A DNA stretch of 64,000 bases from Nonomuraea aurantiaca (lineage in GTDB: Bacteria > Actinomycetota > Actinomycetes > Streptosporangiales > Streptosporangiaceae). Below, in pieces: positions 53,575 to 62,925 of this stretch. The position numbers and the translations under genes were made by a program. Each line of letters opens with the position of its first letter. Within the stretch, counting starts at the first letter, position 1. Under the pieces are notes generated by a model. That model searched no databases and was not told where the DNA came from. It saw only the letters and a list, made by a program, of their open reading frames with translations. Location of the stretch: positions 248,001 to 312,000 of the forward strand of contig NZ_JAIWNB010000009.1 of NCBI RefSeq assembly GCF_020215705.1. The letters are read 5' to 3'.

Positions 53575-54651
53575 TCAGGCGGGCAGGGCGTTGCTGCCGA
53601 TGACGCGGCGTACCCAGGCGCCGGGGTCGGTGATCTCGGGTGTCGTCGGCAGGGTCTCGGGAGAGGTCCAGACGCGGTTGAAGCCGTCCATGCCGACCTG
53701 GTCCACCACCGCGCGGACGAAGGCCGAGCCCTCGGCGTACTGCTTCATCTTGACCTCGATGCCCAGCAGCCGCCGGACCGTGCGGTCGAGGCGCGAGCCG
53801 CCCTCGCGGCGATGGGCGAACTTGGCGCGGATGTCGGCCACCGACGGCACCACCGAAGGGCCGACGGCGTCCATGACGTAGTCGCCGTGCCCTTCGACCA
53901 ACGTCATCACGGCCGTGAGGCGGTCGAGGATCTCCTTCTGGCCGGGCGACTGGATGGCGTCGATGAGGTTGCCCTCGCCGCCGCGCACCACGTCGGCCAC
54001 CGTGTCGGCGGCGGTGCGCAGCCGCTCCAGCAGCGTGCCCAGGTCGAGGTCGGAGGCCAGCAGGAACTCGGTCATCTGCGAGCGGATGTATTCGCGCAAC
54101 CACGGCACCCCGGTGAACTGCACGCGGTGCGTCTCCTCATGCAGGCACACCCAGAGGCGGAAGTCGTGCGGGTCGACGTTCATCTCGCGCTCGGCGTGCA
54201 CGATGTTGGGCGCGACGAGCGTCAGACGCCCCGCCGGCTCGCGGCCCGTCGGGTCCGGGGGCAGGAACAGCTCATATTGGCCGAGCACCCGCGAGGCGAG
54301 GAAGGCGAGCACCGCGCCCACCTCGACGCCGGTGATGCGGGAGCCCACGGCCGTGACGATCGCCGGCGGCGGGTTGGCTCCGGAGGCGACCCGCTCGGTG
54401 AGCGGTTCGAGCACCACGCGGAAGCCCTCGACGTTGGCCTTGATCCAGCCGGGGCGGTCGACGATGGTCGCCGCCTGCGGCGCGGTCTCCGTGTGAATCT
54501 TGGTGAACTCGCGTACGTGCCCCTCGGCCTCACGTGACAGCGCGCGGAGCTCGGTGACGGCCTGCCTGGCCTCCTCCCGGCTCACCTGAGGACCGGGGCG
54601 CACCAGGCGCGTGCCGGTCGTGACGGCCAGATCCCAGTCGATCACCTGCAT
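53575..54651 (-). CDS. Zinc-dependent metalloprotease-like protein (DUF2342)
   Basis: A 358-residue protein with the pattern CLHEETHRVQFTGVPWLRE, whose HEETH fits a zinc HExxH, and a further acidic SGRE-like region VEGHGDYVMDAVGPSVVP that may complete the site. The family is often called F420-biosynthesis-associated in older databases without direct proof. It is predicted to be cytoplasmic. ATG 54651 gives the conserved MQVIDWDLAVTTGTRL; the longer frame runs back into a repeat element. It is first of the tilS-hpt-ftsH run. Confidence 0.85.
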   Translation of the reverse strand: MQVIDWDLAVTTGTRLVRPGPQVSREEARQAVTELRALSREAEGHVREFTKIHTETAPQAATIVDRPGWIKANVEGFRVVLEPLTERVASGANPPPAIVTAVGSRITGVEVGAVLAFLASRVLGQYELFLPPDPTGREPAGRLTLVAPNIVHAEREMNVDPHDFRLWVCLHEETHRVQFTGVPWLREYIRSQMTEFLLASDLDLGTLLERLRTAADTVADVVRGGEGNLIDAIQSPGQKEILDRLTAVMTLVEGHGDYVMDAVGPSVVPSVADIRAKFAHRREGGSRLDRTVRRLLGIEVKMKQYAEGSAFVRAVVDQVGMDGFNRVWTSPETLPTTPEITDPGAWVRRVIGSNALPA

Positions 54652-54763
54652 ACCGTCCACCGTACGTGGTTCTTGTCCGGCCCGCGAAGAAGCGCCGGTG
54701 TCTGGAGTGAGGAGAGAGGGAGCGAAGCGACCGAACGACGATCGCAAGACACCGGATCCCAGC

Positions 54764-54792
54764 GACTGAGCCGCGATCCGAAGGATCGCCAT
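54764..54792 (-). repeat. 29-bp element, copy A, after dacB
   Basis: The 29 bases here are the exact reverse complement of 56796-56824. The inner part GCGATCC-GAA-GGATCGC can form a 7-bp hairpin. It lies 9 bases past the dacB stop and may work as its terminator. Confidence 0.85.
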
Positions 54793-54800
54793 GAACACTG

Positions 54801-56222
54801 TTAGGAACGCGCGACGATTGCCGCGAGTCTGTCCAGTACCGGCTCGGCGGTGCTCGGCACGCGGTCGGCCAGGAAGGCGAAGGTGACCAGGCGCCCTTCC
54901 TTGGTGGTGGCCATGCCGGCCAGCGTGTTGACGTTGTTGAGGGTGCCGGTCTTGGCGCGGACGAGGCCGACCTGGCCCTTGCTGTCGCCGCTGGTGAAGC
55001 GCCTGCCGTTGCCCAGGGTGCCGGAGAACCCGGCGATCGGCATGCCGGAGGCGATCGGGTGCAGGTCGGGGTGGGCCGCGGCGGAGGCGATCGCGATGAC
55101 CCGGGCCATCGCGTCGGCGCTGATGCGGTTGCGCGCGGACAGGCCGCTGCCGTCAAAGACCTGTACGCCCTTGGCCGCGCCGAGCCGCTGCAGCACCCCG
55201 ACCACGGCCTTGGTCGCGCCCTCGAAGGACGCCTGCTGGCCTTCCTTGATGGCGACATGCCTGGCCAGCGCCTCGGCCAGGTCGTTGTCGCTGAACGTCA
55301 GCGTGTGCTCGACCAGCGAATAGAGCGGTGCCGAGTCGACCCGGCCGAGCTCAGCGGCCCCCGCGGGCGCCTTGCCCGGTCGTACGGACTTGGCGACGCT
55401 CACGCCGTACTTGGTCAGGAGCCGGGCGAACGCGGCGGCGGCGTACTGCGGCGGGTTGGACACGCGCGGCTGCCTCGCGGCGGGGTCGCGCCGCCCCTCG
55501 TCGATCGCCAGCGCGTAGACCGGCGCCACCTCGCCGTCGGGCACGTAGCCCGGCTTCCATCCGGGCGCCAGCGGGGAACCGGTGAACAGGGAGGCGTCAT
55601 AGGAGAGCGTGACCTTGGTGACGCCCTTGGCCTTCAGCGCGGCGGCGGTACGCGAGGCGAGCGTGGCGAGCGACGCCTGCTTGGGGTAGGCCAGCGACTT
55701 GGCCGACGGCCCGGCGAGCGTCGGATCCCCTCCGCCCACCAGCACGATCGAGTTGGCCGCCGGTCCCTGCGTCACCCGGGTGGACAGGCGGGTGTCGGGG
55801 CCGAGAGCGGCCAGCGCGGCCGTGCAGGTGACCAACTTTGTGGTGGAGGCGGGAGTGATGCCGACGTCGGGGTTGGCGGCGAATACCTGCTCGCCGGTGG
55901 CGGCGTCGATGACCACGGCGCCCACCCGATCGCCCAGCGCTTCGTCACCCAGGGCGCTGGTGAGCTGCCGGGTCAAAGTACGCTTAGTAGTGAGAGGTCC
56001 GTCTCCGGCCCTCACCTGGAGTTGGGCCAGCACCGGCCCTGCGGTGACCACGGAGACGGGGGGAGACCCTTCAGGAGACGGTGTCGGCTCGGTCGGTGAC
56101 GATCCCCTCGTCAGCGCGCCCAGGCTGAAGTCGTTGGTCATCGCATAGATGCCGATGACGATGGTCAGCACCTGGAGCATGGCGAGAGTGGTCAGCATCA
56201 CCCACCGCTCGTGCCGCGCCAC
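54801..56222 (-). CDS. dacB: D-alanyl-D-alanine carboxypeptidase/endopeptidase
   Basis: A 473-residue class C penicillin-binding protein, exported by an N-terminal membrane anchor (LTTLAMLQVLTIVIGIYAM). The active Ser lies in TPASTTKLVTC (SxxK), SDN is in FSDNDLAEALARH, and KTG is in VRAKTGTLNNVNTLAGM. It trims peptidoglycan stem peptides. GTG 56222 was chosen since GGAGAGAGG lies 9 bases upstream; ATG 56261 would leave only 33 bases to the divergent ppa gene. The 29-bp element follows its stop. Confidence 0.88.
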   Translation of the reverse strand: MARHERWVMLTTLAMLQVLTIVIGIYAMTNDFSLGALTRGSSPTEPTPSPEGSPPVSVVTAGPVLAQLQVRAGDGPLTTKRTLTRQLTSALGDEALGDRVGAVVIDAATGEQVFAANPDVGITPASTTKLVTCTAALAALGPDTRLSTRVTQGPAANSIVLVGGGDPTLAGPSAKSLAYPKQASLATLASRTAAALKAKGVTKVTLSYDASLFTGSPLAPGWKPGYVPDGEVAPVYALAIDEGRRDPAARQPRVSNPPQYAAAAFARLLTKYGVSVAKSVRPGKAPAGAAELGRVDSAPLYSLVEHTLTFSDNDLAEALARHVAIKEGQQASFEGATKAVVGVLQRLGAAKGVQVFDGSGLSARNRISADAMARVIAIASAAAHPDLHPIASGMPIAGFSGTLGNGRRFTSGDSKGQVGLVRAKTGTLNNVNTLAGMATTKEGRLVTFAFLADRVPSTAEPVLDRLAAIVARS

Positions 56223-56294
56223 GTCGCCTGACCTCTCTCCTGGTGTTCGCCTACGAGACATTAACGCCCACTCGGCGTGAGCGGAGGAACCGCG

Positions 56295-56786
56295 GTGGAG
56301 TTCGACGTTGTCGTTGAGATTCCCAAGGGACAACGGAACAAGTATGAAGTGGACCATGAAACCGGTCGCATCAGGCTTGACCGGCTGCTGTTCACCTCTA
56401 CGCAGTACCCCGCCGACTACGGCTTCATCGAGCACACCCTCGGCGAGGACGGCGACCCGCTCGACGCGTTGGTGCTGCTTCAGGAGCCGACCTTCCCGGG
56501 CTGCTACATCAGCTGCCGCGCGGTGGGGATGTTCCGGATGACGGACGAGAAGGGTGGCGACGACAAGGTCCTGTGCGTGCCCGCCACCGACCCGCGGATG
56601 GAGCACATTCGCGACATTCATCACGTGCCGGAGTTCGACCGGCTGGAGATCCAGCACTTCTTCGAGGTCTACAAGGACCTGGAGCCCGGCAAGTCCGTCG
56701 AGGGTGCCAACTGGGTGGGCCGGATGGAGGCCGAGGTCGAGATCAAGCGCTCCTTCCAGCGCGCCAAGGACGAGGGCCACAGCTGA
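56295..56786 (+). CDS. ppa: Inorganic pyrophosphatase
   Basis: A 163-residue family I pyrophosphatase. [38 protein letters not shown] and the [10 protein letters not shown] and [15 protein letters not shown] motifs supply the metal Asp set. It splits PPi from biosynthesis. GTG 56295 follows GGAGG at 56283-56287. It is divergent from dacB, a very conserved actinobacterial pair. Confidence 0.95.
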   Translation: MEFDVVVEIPKGQRNKYEVDHETGRIRLDRLLFTSTQYPADYGFIEHTLGEDGDPLDALVLLQEPTFPGCYISCRAVGMFRMTDEKGGDDKVLCVPATDPRMEHIRDIHHVPEFDRLEIQHFFEVYKDLEPGKSVEGANWVGRMEAEVEIKRSFQRAKDEGHS

Positions 56787-56795
56787 GCTGTGTAG

Positions 56796-56824
56796 ATGGC
56801 GATCCTTCGGATCGCGGCTCAGTC
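56796..56824 (+). repeat. 29-bp element, copy B, after ppa
   Basis: An exact inverted copy of 54764-54792, located 9 bases past the ppa stop and 4 bases before the end of the convergent NlpC/P60 gene. Its 7-bp stem with a 3-base loop could end transcription from both sides. Confidence 0.88.
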
Positions 56825-56828
56825 GCGG

Positions 56829-57950
56829 TCACTGAGGCCTGGTAGCACCCACCAGGTCTCCTCGCCACATTGAGGCGACTCGCACGACGTCGCCGGTCTG
56901 TGGCGCGTGCACCATCAGCCCGTCGCCCACGTACATGCCGACGTGGTGGATCGTGCTCGGGTCGCTGGTGACGTAGCCGAAGAACAGCAGGTCGCCGCGG
57001 CGCAACTGGTCGAGCGGCACGTGCGGGCCCGAGGTCCACTGCGTGCCGGTCCAGTGGTCGATGCCGACGCCCGCCTGCTCCCAGGCGCGCATGGTCAGGC
57101 CCGAGCAGTCGAAGCTGTCCGGGCCGTCGGCCGCCCACACGTACGGCTTGCCGAGCTGGGTCAGCGCCCAGTTGGCCGCGACGTCGCCCATGAGCGACCC
57201 GGACGCGAGCAGCCCATGGCTGAGGCGGGCCTGCGCCAGCGCCGCCTCCCGCCGCCTGGCCAGCAGGTGCGCGTGGGTGCGGGCGGCGTCGACCCGCCGC
57301 TGCCACGTGACGCGCTCGGCCTCCAGCCCTCTGGTCTCACGCTTCTGCGCGGCGACGGCCGCCTCCGCGGCGACCTTCGCCTGCCTGGCGCGCTCGGACA
57401 CGGCCTCGTGCTCGGCGTACGCCTCGGCGGCCGCGCTCCGCAGGATGGCGGAGACCTCCTGGGCGTCGCGCATCCGGTCGAGCACCGCGCTCTGCTCGCC
57501 GCTGAGCTGCTCCAGGACGCTCGCCCGGTGCAGGAAGCCGTCGATGTCGCCGGTGTCGGTCATCATGCCGATCATCGGCGAGATCATGTCGATCCCGCTG
57601 TAGCTCTGCGCCGCGAGCAGCGCGACGGGCGCGCGGGCCTTCTCCACCTCGGCGTCGGCCAGCGCCAGCCGGGCCTGCGCCTGGTCGCGGGCGCGCCGGG
57701 CGCGTTCGAGGTGGACCAGCTCCCCGTTGTACGCCTCCACCAGCTGCTCCGCGCCCGCCGCCAGGTTGTCGAGCCGTGACTGGGCCTCGGCGAGCCGCGC
57801 GCTCGCGGTGCCGAGTCGCCGCGTCCGATCCTGTACGGCGTGACGGGCCTGCATCACCTTCCGGCGGGACGGCCCGGGAGCCGCGTCGGCCGGCGGGCAC
57901 AGGGTGACGACCAGGCAGACTGCCATGAGGCCGGCTCTGATGGCATGCAT
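56829..57950 (-). CDS. Secreted NlpC/P60 hydrolase with coiled coil
   Basis: A 373-residue exported protein. A signal peptide (AGLMAVCLVVTLCPPADA) leads to a long coiled coil (residues 35-240). The NlpC/P60 domain at the C terminus has Cys282 (FDCSGLTMRAW), His336 (HHVGMYV) and His348 (MVHAPQ). It is a paralogue of the gene at 29064 with the same catalytic layout, but it has no riboswitch in its leader, so it is not expected to answer directly to c-di-AMP. It cuts peptidoglycan stem peptides. ATG 57950 is used; GTG 57959 is possible. Confidence 0.88.
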   Translation of the reverse strand: MHAIRAGLMAVCLVVTLCPPADAAPGPSRRKVMQARHAVQDRTRRLGTASARLAEAQSRLDNLAAGAEQLVEAYNGELVHLERARRARDQAQARLALADAEVEKARAPVALLAAQSYSGIDMISPMIGMMTDTGDIDGFLHRASVLEQLSGEQSAVLDRMRDAQEVSAILRSAAAEAYAEHEAVSERARQAKVAAEAAVAAQKRETRGLEAERVTWQRRVDAARTHAHLLARRREAALAQARLSHGLLASGSLMGDVAANWALTQLGKPYVWAADGPDSFDCSGLTMRAWEQAGVGIDHWTGTQWTSGPHVPLDQLRRGDLLFFGYVTSDPSTIHHVGMYVGDGLMVHAPQTGDVVRVASMWRGDLVGATRPQ

Positions 57951-58007
57951 AGTGCACACAGTTCCCGCCCGTCACTCTGTGTAATCCTGGTCACTTTCGT
58001 AACATCG

Positions 58008-58676
58008 TCAACGCAGGCGGAACAGGCGTTCTATCCACGGCCGGACGCCCGCCGGGACCGGGCTCGTGCCCCGGGGATAGGTGAAGACCGGCGTCTGCGT
58101 CCCGTAGGCGGCGTGCAGCTCGGCCGCCCGGCACCAGTCGGCGCCCGCCCGAGCCGCGGCCCAGGCCGCCGCGATGGCCGGACGGGACTCCGGATGGCGG
58201 TCGAAGGTCTGGTAAAGGGTCATCGTGGCGGCGGCGGCCACCGAGCCGTCGCCGGGGTAGGCGGTGCCCGCCAGGTAGGGGGCGGCGACCCGGCCGCCGT
58301 GGCAGGTGCCGAGGGCCCAGGTCCAGTTGGCGAGCACGAGGCCGAGTACGGGCTCCGGCACCGCGGCCGCAGCCGCGTACAGGCGCTCCTGGCGCTGACC
58401 GGTCAGGCGGCGCGAGGACCAGAGCCAGCCGAGCTCGGCGGGCGGGCCGCCGGGCGGCTCGCCACCGGAGAGCCAGGACAGAACGGCCAGGCCGCGTGCG
58501 GTGCGCAGGCGGCAGAGTTCGAGGACGTCGCGGAGCATGCGGGGGCCCTGGTCGAGCCAGGTGGGCCAGGCGACGTGATGGCTCCTGGCCATCAGCTCGG
58601 CCCGCTCCTCGCTGACCGGCAGGGGGCAGACCCGACAGCCCAGTTGAGGGTCCTCGCGCAGCTGGTACGCCTCCAT
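58008..58676 (-). CDS. Hypothetical protein after the sigma-factor fusion
   Basis: A 222-residue mostly helical protein with CRVCPLPVSEERAELM near the N terminus, a Cys pair that could bind metal, and ALGTCHGGRVAAPYLAG later. There is no signal peptide or membrane helix. It starts 9 bases after the sigma/zinc-finger fusion on the same strand, so the two are probably cotranscribed. No family recognised. Confidence 0.6.
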   Translation of the reverse strand: MEAYQLREDPQLGCRVCPLPVSEERAELMARSHHVAWPTWLDQGPRMLRDVLELCRLRTARGLAVLSWLSGGEPPGGPPAELGWLWSSRRLTGQRQERLYAAAAAVPEPVLGLVLANWTWALGTCHGGRVAAPYLAGTAYPGDGSVAAAATMTLYQTFDRHPESRPAIAAAWAAARAGADWCRAAELHAAYGTQTPVFTYPRGTSPVPAGVRPWIERLFRLR

Positions 58677-58685
58677 GCAGTGGCC

Positions 58686-60137
58686 TCAGCCGGCCGGGAC
58701 GGTGGTGGGCGGCGTCGCGGTCGGCGTCTGGGCCGGTGTCTGGGCGGGCGTCTGCGCCGGTGTCTGTCCCGGCGTGACGGTCGGCGGGGCGACGGGTGTC
58801 TGGGTCGGTGTCGCGGCGGGCGTCGGGACGTCGGTGGGGCGGGGTGTGCGGGGGTGCTTGTGCGGGTGTCTGCCGGGCTGCTTGTCCGGCCCCCTGCCCG
58901 GGTGCTCGTCCGGGTCCGGCGCGGGCTCGGCGGACTGGTGGTCGGGGGTGGGGGTGAGCTGGTCGGGCTGGGGCTCGGGCGTCTCGGGGTCCTTGGACGG
59001 GTCGCGGCTCGCCGGGGAGCCGACGGTCGGCACGGGGGTCGTTGACGGCGTCGTCGTCGGGGGCAGGGCGCCCAGCGGGACGGTGGCCGTGCTGTCCAGG
59101 ATGGGTTCGACGCTGATCCGCGGGTCCTGGGGCTCGGGCTGCCAGGGCAGCCTGATGCCTGGCGGCTCACCCGGTGCGGGGAAGGCGGCGGACGCGATGC
59201 CCGGCAGCCCGCCCTCTACCTGGTCGAACTGCTGGAAGATCAGCACTATCGCCACCACGGTCGCGACCGCCGCCATCGCGCCAGCCAGCGCCTGAGGCCA
59301 CCTTCGAGCGTTCTTCCGCGGGGCAACGGGAAACCCGGCGGCGTCGAGCGCCCCCGAGCGCCGGGCCACGTAGCGGCGGTAGGGCTGGAGTTCGGGGTCG
59401 GCGAAGCAGCTCATCACCCTGACCGCGAGCGACTCCGGCAGCGGGATCCGGGGCAGCAACTCGAAGACCTTGGCCGCCGACACCTGGCGCGTGCGGTGGG
59501 GGGAGCAGGTCAGACAGCCCGAGAGGTGCCCGACCAGCCGCGCGCGCATCTCGGGCGTCAGCCTGCCGGAGAAGCCCGTGAGGATGCCGGCCCGTGCCGC
59601 GCAGTCGTAGGTGCTCTTCCTGGCCAGGAGCTCCGCCGTGATCGCGTCGCGCAGTCGTTCGCGGGCCTCCTCCTGGGCCGCCTCGACATGGCGCGCCGCG
59701 ACCCCCAGCACCACCGCGAGCTCCGGGGTGGGCAGTTCGTGCCTGGCCGACAGCTCCAGGACCTCACGGTCGTCGTGGGACAGGCTCTGGATCGCGTTCC
59801 AGGCCACGACGCGCAGGTCGGCGTCGGCCGGATTGTCCGGGGGTGGAGCCTGCGCCAGTGCTTCGTCGGCGTTGGGTGGCTCGGCCATCCGCCGTCGCAG
59901 GCATTCGGCGCGGGCCAGGGCGTACAGCCATGGACGCAGGCGGCCGGGATCCGCCAGGGAGCCGGCGTGCGCCTCCGCCGCGATCATCGTGTCGCGGAGC
60001 GCCACCTGGGCGCCGTCGGAGCTGAGGAGAAGGGACCAGCAGTATCTGTGGATGCCCTCGGCGTAGGCGTCGTAGAGCGCGGCGAGGGCACCCGGGTCAC
60101 GGGCGCGGAGTGACTCGACCAGGGCGCGGTCATTCAT
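58686..60137 (-). CDS. ECF-like sigma factor fused to zinc finger, membrane helix and Pro/Thr tail
   Basis: A 483-residue protein. Residues 1-165 are region 2 and 4-like (ALVESLRARDPGALAALYDA, RLRPWLYALARAECL, LSHDDREVLELSAR). Residues 179-211 have an anti-sigma-type zinc site (Cys179, His204, Cys208, Cys211: HLSGCLTC). Residues 282-302 form a membrane helix. Residues about 320-483 are Pro/Thr/Gln-rich and would lie outside the membrane. The sigma part would stay on the cytoplasmic face. This layout resembles ECF groups with built-in anti-sigma domains. A signal could release it by proteolysis; no protease gene is adjacent. Confidence 0.78.
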   Translation of the reverse strand: MNDRALVESLRARDPGALAALYDAYAEGIHRYCWSLLLSSDGAQVALRDTMIAAEAHAGSLADPGRLRPWLYALARAECLRRRMAEPPNADEALAQAPPPDNPADADLRVVAWNAIQSLSHDDREVLELSARHELPTPELAVVLGVAARHVEAAQEEARERLRDAITAELLARKSTYDCAARAGILTGFSGRLTPEMRARLVGHLSGCLTCSPHRTRQVSAAKVFELLPRIPLPESLAVRVMSCFADPELQPYRRYVARRSGALDAAGFPVAPRKNARRWPQALAGAMAAVATVVAIVLIFQQFDQVEGGLPGIASAAFPAPGEPPGIRLPWQPEPQDPRISVEPILDSTATVPLGALPPTTTPSTTPVPTVGSPASRDPSKDPETPEPQPDQLTPTPDHQSAEPAPDPDEHPGRGPDKQPGRHPHKHPRTPRPTDVPTPAATPTQTPVAPPTVTPGQTPAQTPAQTPAQTPTATPPTTVPAG

Positions 60138-60304
60138 ATGACAGAAGGTAATGGATTAGTAACTAGTAGTTCCACTGCTTCTGTGGGAATGAAGCCCTTG
60201 CCGGCAACACTCCGATGAAGAAAACCGTTGCGCTCGGCCGCCAGGTGGTGAATGGCCGCTCCGCCCGATTTATCGGCTTATTTGATTGATATTTGATGAG
60301 CAAT

Positions 60305-61105
60305 TCACTGCTGGTGCTCGGACACGGCCTGGCTGCCGCGGTCCACCGTGAACGGCTCGGTGGTCGGCTTGATCGTGTGCAGCGGCACCGCGCCGCCCAG
60401 CGCCAGGTCCTCGAAGGGCCGGCCGGTCGAGCCCCAGGTCCGGGCGGTCACATCGGTCTTGGCCACCACGCTGCCCGTGGGAAGGCCGCTCACGGTCAGG
60501 ATGAAACGCGGTGGACTGCCCGCCTTCACATCATCGATGAACGTACTGCCGCCGCCGAGCAGTTTGCCCGCCTTGTCGCGCAGCAACACGTTCACCACCA
60601 GGCTGCTGGCGGGAAGCTGATAGGGATTGTCGACATAGCCGGTAATAAGATAAGAACGGTCCTTTTGTCGGAGCGTCTGCACCCGCGAAACGGGAAACTC
60701 CTTGAACGCCGACGCGATGCGGGCGGCGGGCCGCCACTGGGCGGGGCGATAGTCGATGGTCACCTTGGCCGGTTTCTGCGGCGCGTTGACCTGGCCGGTG
60801 AAGGCCAGCGACCCGCCCGGCGGCACGGCGTCGAGCGACTGGTCCATCCGGACCACCTCGGTGCCGGCGGCGTCACGCCCGACGACCGTCGCCACCACGT
60901 GCTCGCCGAAGTGCCACGGGTTGGCGTTGGTGAGGATTCCTGCCCAGTTCACGGCGTAGCCGTCGGACGACTTGACGACGTTCGACACCTGCTCCTTGAG
61001 GACGAGGGGCTTGAGCTGCTGTTGGGACGGTTCCTCGCTGGAGCACCCGGCTAGGCAGATCGCCCCGAGTGCGAGGAGGCTGACGGTTCGGCTACGCGGG
61101 ATCAC
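60305..61105 (-). CDS. Lipoprotein of unknown function
   Basis: A 266-residue protein with a lipobox (LAGCSS) and an outer part of two likely beta-sandwich domains (GYAVNWAGILTNANPWHFGE, YLITGYVDNPYQLPASSLVV), which have the look of FxLYD-type modules. It is anchored on the outside of the membrane. It is monocistronic, with a 167-base gap to the divergent-free sigma gene on one side. No catalytic motif seen. Confidence 0.7.
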   Translation of the reverse strand: MIPRSRTVSLLALGAICLAGCSSEEPSQQQLKPLVLKEQVSNVVKSSDGYAVNWAGILTNANPWHFGEHVVATVVGRDAAGTEVVRMDQSLDAVPPGGSLAFTGQVNAPQKPAKVTIDYRPAQWRPAARIASAFKEFPVSRVQTLRQKDRSYLITGYVDNPYQLPASSLVVNVLLRDKAGKLLGGGSTFIDDVKAGSPPRFILTVSGLPTGSVVAKTDVTARTWGSTGRPFEDLALGGAVPLHTIKPTTEPFTVDRGSQAVSEHQQ

Positions 61106-61190
61106 TTTGCCGTGATAGCCGGTCTATGGGCGCGGCAGGGACGGGACACGCGCCTGCCGTACCAACTCTTTAACGCACTCTTGACCGCGA

Positions 61191-62801
61191 TCAGCGGGGG
61201 CGGACGACCCTGGCCTCATCCCAGACCGGTTCGGAAGACTCGTAAACCGTCCCGTCCGCGCCGAACACCAGGAAGCGATCGAAATCCGCCGCGAACCAGC
61301 GGTCGTGCGTGACCGCCACCACCGTGCCCGCGAACGCGTCCAGACCCGCTTGGAGCGCTTCGGCGCTGGCCAGGTCGAGGTTGTCGGTCGGCTCGTCGAG
61401 CAGCAGCAGCGTCGCGCCGGACAGCTCCAGCAGCAGGATCTGCAGCCGCGCCTGCTGACCGCCCGAGAGCGTGTCGAACCGCTGCTCGGCGATCTGTCCG
61501 GCCAGCTCGTAGCGGGCCAGGGCCTTCATGGCCTCGTTCTTCAGCCGGGCGTGCTCGGACATGACGATCTCCACCGGCGAGCGACCCAGCAGGTCGGGCC
61601 GGGCGTGCGTCTGGGCGAAGTGGCCGGGGACCACGCGGGCGCCGAGCCTGGCGACACCGGAGTGGCCGATCTGCTCGCCCGCGAGCAGCCGCAGGAAGTG
61701 GGACTTGCCCGAGCCGTTGGAGCCGAGCACCGCGATGCGCTCGGCGTACCAGACCTCCAGGTCGAACGGCCGCATCAGGCCGGTCAGCTCCAGCCCCTCG
61801 CAGATGACCGCGCGCTTGCCGGTGCGGCCGCCTTTGAGGCGCATGCTGATGTTCTGGTCGCTGGGCGTCTCTTCGGGCGGGCCCGCCTCCTCGAACCTGC
61901 GGAGCCGCGTCTGGGCCGCGTGATAGGGAGCGGCCATGCCGTCGTTGTATCTGGCCTTGTTCTTCAGCATGTTGACCAGGGCCTTGAGCTTGGCGTGCTC
62001 CTCGTCCCAGCGCCTGCGCAGCTCGTCGAGGCGCTCGTTGCGGGCCTTGCGGGCCTCCGCGTACGTAGCGAACCCACCACCATGGATCCAGATATTTCCG
62101 GACTCGACGGTGACGATCCGGTCGGCCGCGTTGGCCAGCAACTGCCGGTCGTGGCTGACCAGCAGGACCGTCTTGGGGGTCTCCCTGAGTGCCTGCTCCA
62201 GCCATTCCTTGCCCGGCACGTCGAGGTAGTTGTCGGGCTCGTCGAGCAGCAGCGTCTGGTCCGGCCCGCGGAGCAGCGCTTCGAGCACCAGCCGCTTCTG
62301 CTCGCCGCCGGACAACGTCGCCACATCCCGATATTTCACGTTGTCGTACGGCACGCCGAGCGCGGCCACTGTACACGTGTCCCAGAGCACCTCGATGTCG
62401 TAGCCACCGGCGTCGGTGTAGTCGGTGATGGCCTGCGCGTAGCGCATCTGCGCCTTCTCGTCGTCGCGCTCCATCATCACGAGCTCAGCCCGCTCCAGCC
62501 GCTCGGCCGCCTCCCGCACGGCCGGCGGAGCGACGCTGAGCAGCAGGTCGTGCACCGTACTCCCGTCACGCACGCTGCCGATGAACTGCCGCATCACCCC
62601 CAGCCCACCGGAGCTGGCCACACTGCCCGCCACCGGCTGCAGGTCCCCGGCGACGAGCCGCATCAACGTGGTCTTGCCGGCCCCGTTGGGCCCGACCAGG
62701 GCGGCCTTGACGCCTTCGCCGATCCGGAAGGACACGTCGTTGAGCAACGGCCGCCCGTCGGGCAGTACGTATGTCAGATGTCCTACTTCGACGTGCGCCA
62801 C
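61191..62801 (-). CDS. ABC-F family ATPase
   Basis: A 536-residue soluble protein with two ABC domains and no membrane part. Walker A is GPNGAGKTTL and GSNGSGKSHF, signatures are LSGGEQKR and LSGGQQAR, and the linker LRRRWDEEHAKLKALV lies between the domains. ABC-F proteins act on ribosomes, some rescuing them from antibiotics. GTG 62801 gives the standard AHVEVGHLTYVLPDG opening, with GAAGGGA upstream; the longer frame is rejected. Confidence 0.9.
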   Translation of the reverse strand: MAHVEVGHLTYVLPDGRPLLNDVSFRIGEGVKAALVGPNGAGKTTLMRLVAGDLQPVAGSVASSGGLGVMRQFIGSVRDGSTVHDLLLSVAPPAVREAAERLERAELVMMERDDEKAQMRYAQAITDYTDAGGYDIEVLWDTCTVAALGVPYDNVKYRDVATLSGGEQKRLVLEALLRGPDQTLLLDEPDNYLDVPGKEWLEQALRETPKTVLLVSHDRQLLANAADRIVTVESGNIWIHGGGFATYAEARKARNERLDELRRRWDEEHAKLKALVNMLKNKARYNDGMAAPYHAAQTRLRRFEEAGPPEETPSDQNISMRLKGGRTGKRAVICEGLELTGLMRPFDLEVWYAERIAVLGSNGSGKSHFLRLLAGEQIGHSGVARLGARVVPGHFAQTHARPDLLGRSPVEIVMSEHARLKNEAMKALARYELAGQIAEQRFDTLSGGQQARLQILLLELSGATLLLLDEPTDNLDLASAEALQAGLDAFAGTVVAVTHDRWFAADFDRFLVFGADGTVYESSEPVWDEARVVRPR

Positions 62802-62925
62802 GGCGATTCCCTTCGCAATTCCCCCGCGCAGGGTACCTACCGAGAGCTCCGAACAGCACCTCCTTTTCCTCTCCCGGCTTGGCGACGCTTCGCACGGGAC
62901 GTCTGGGCTCTTCGGAGGTGACGGC

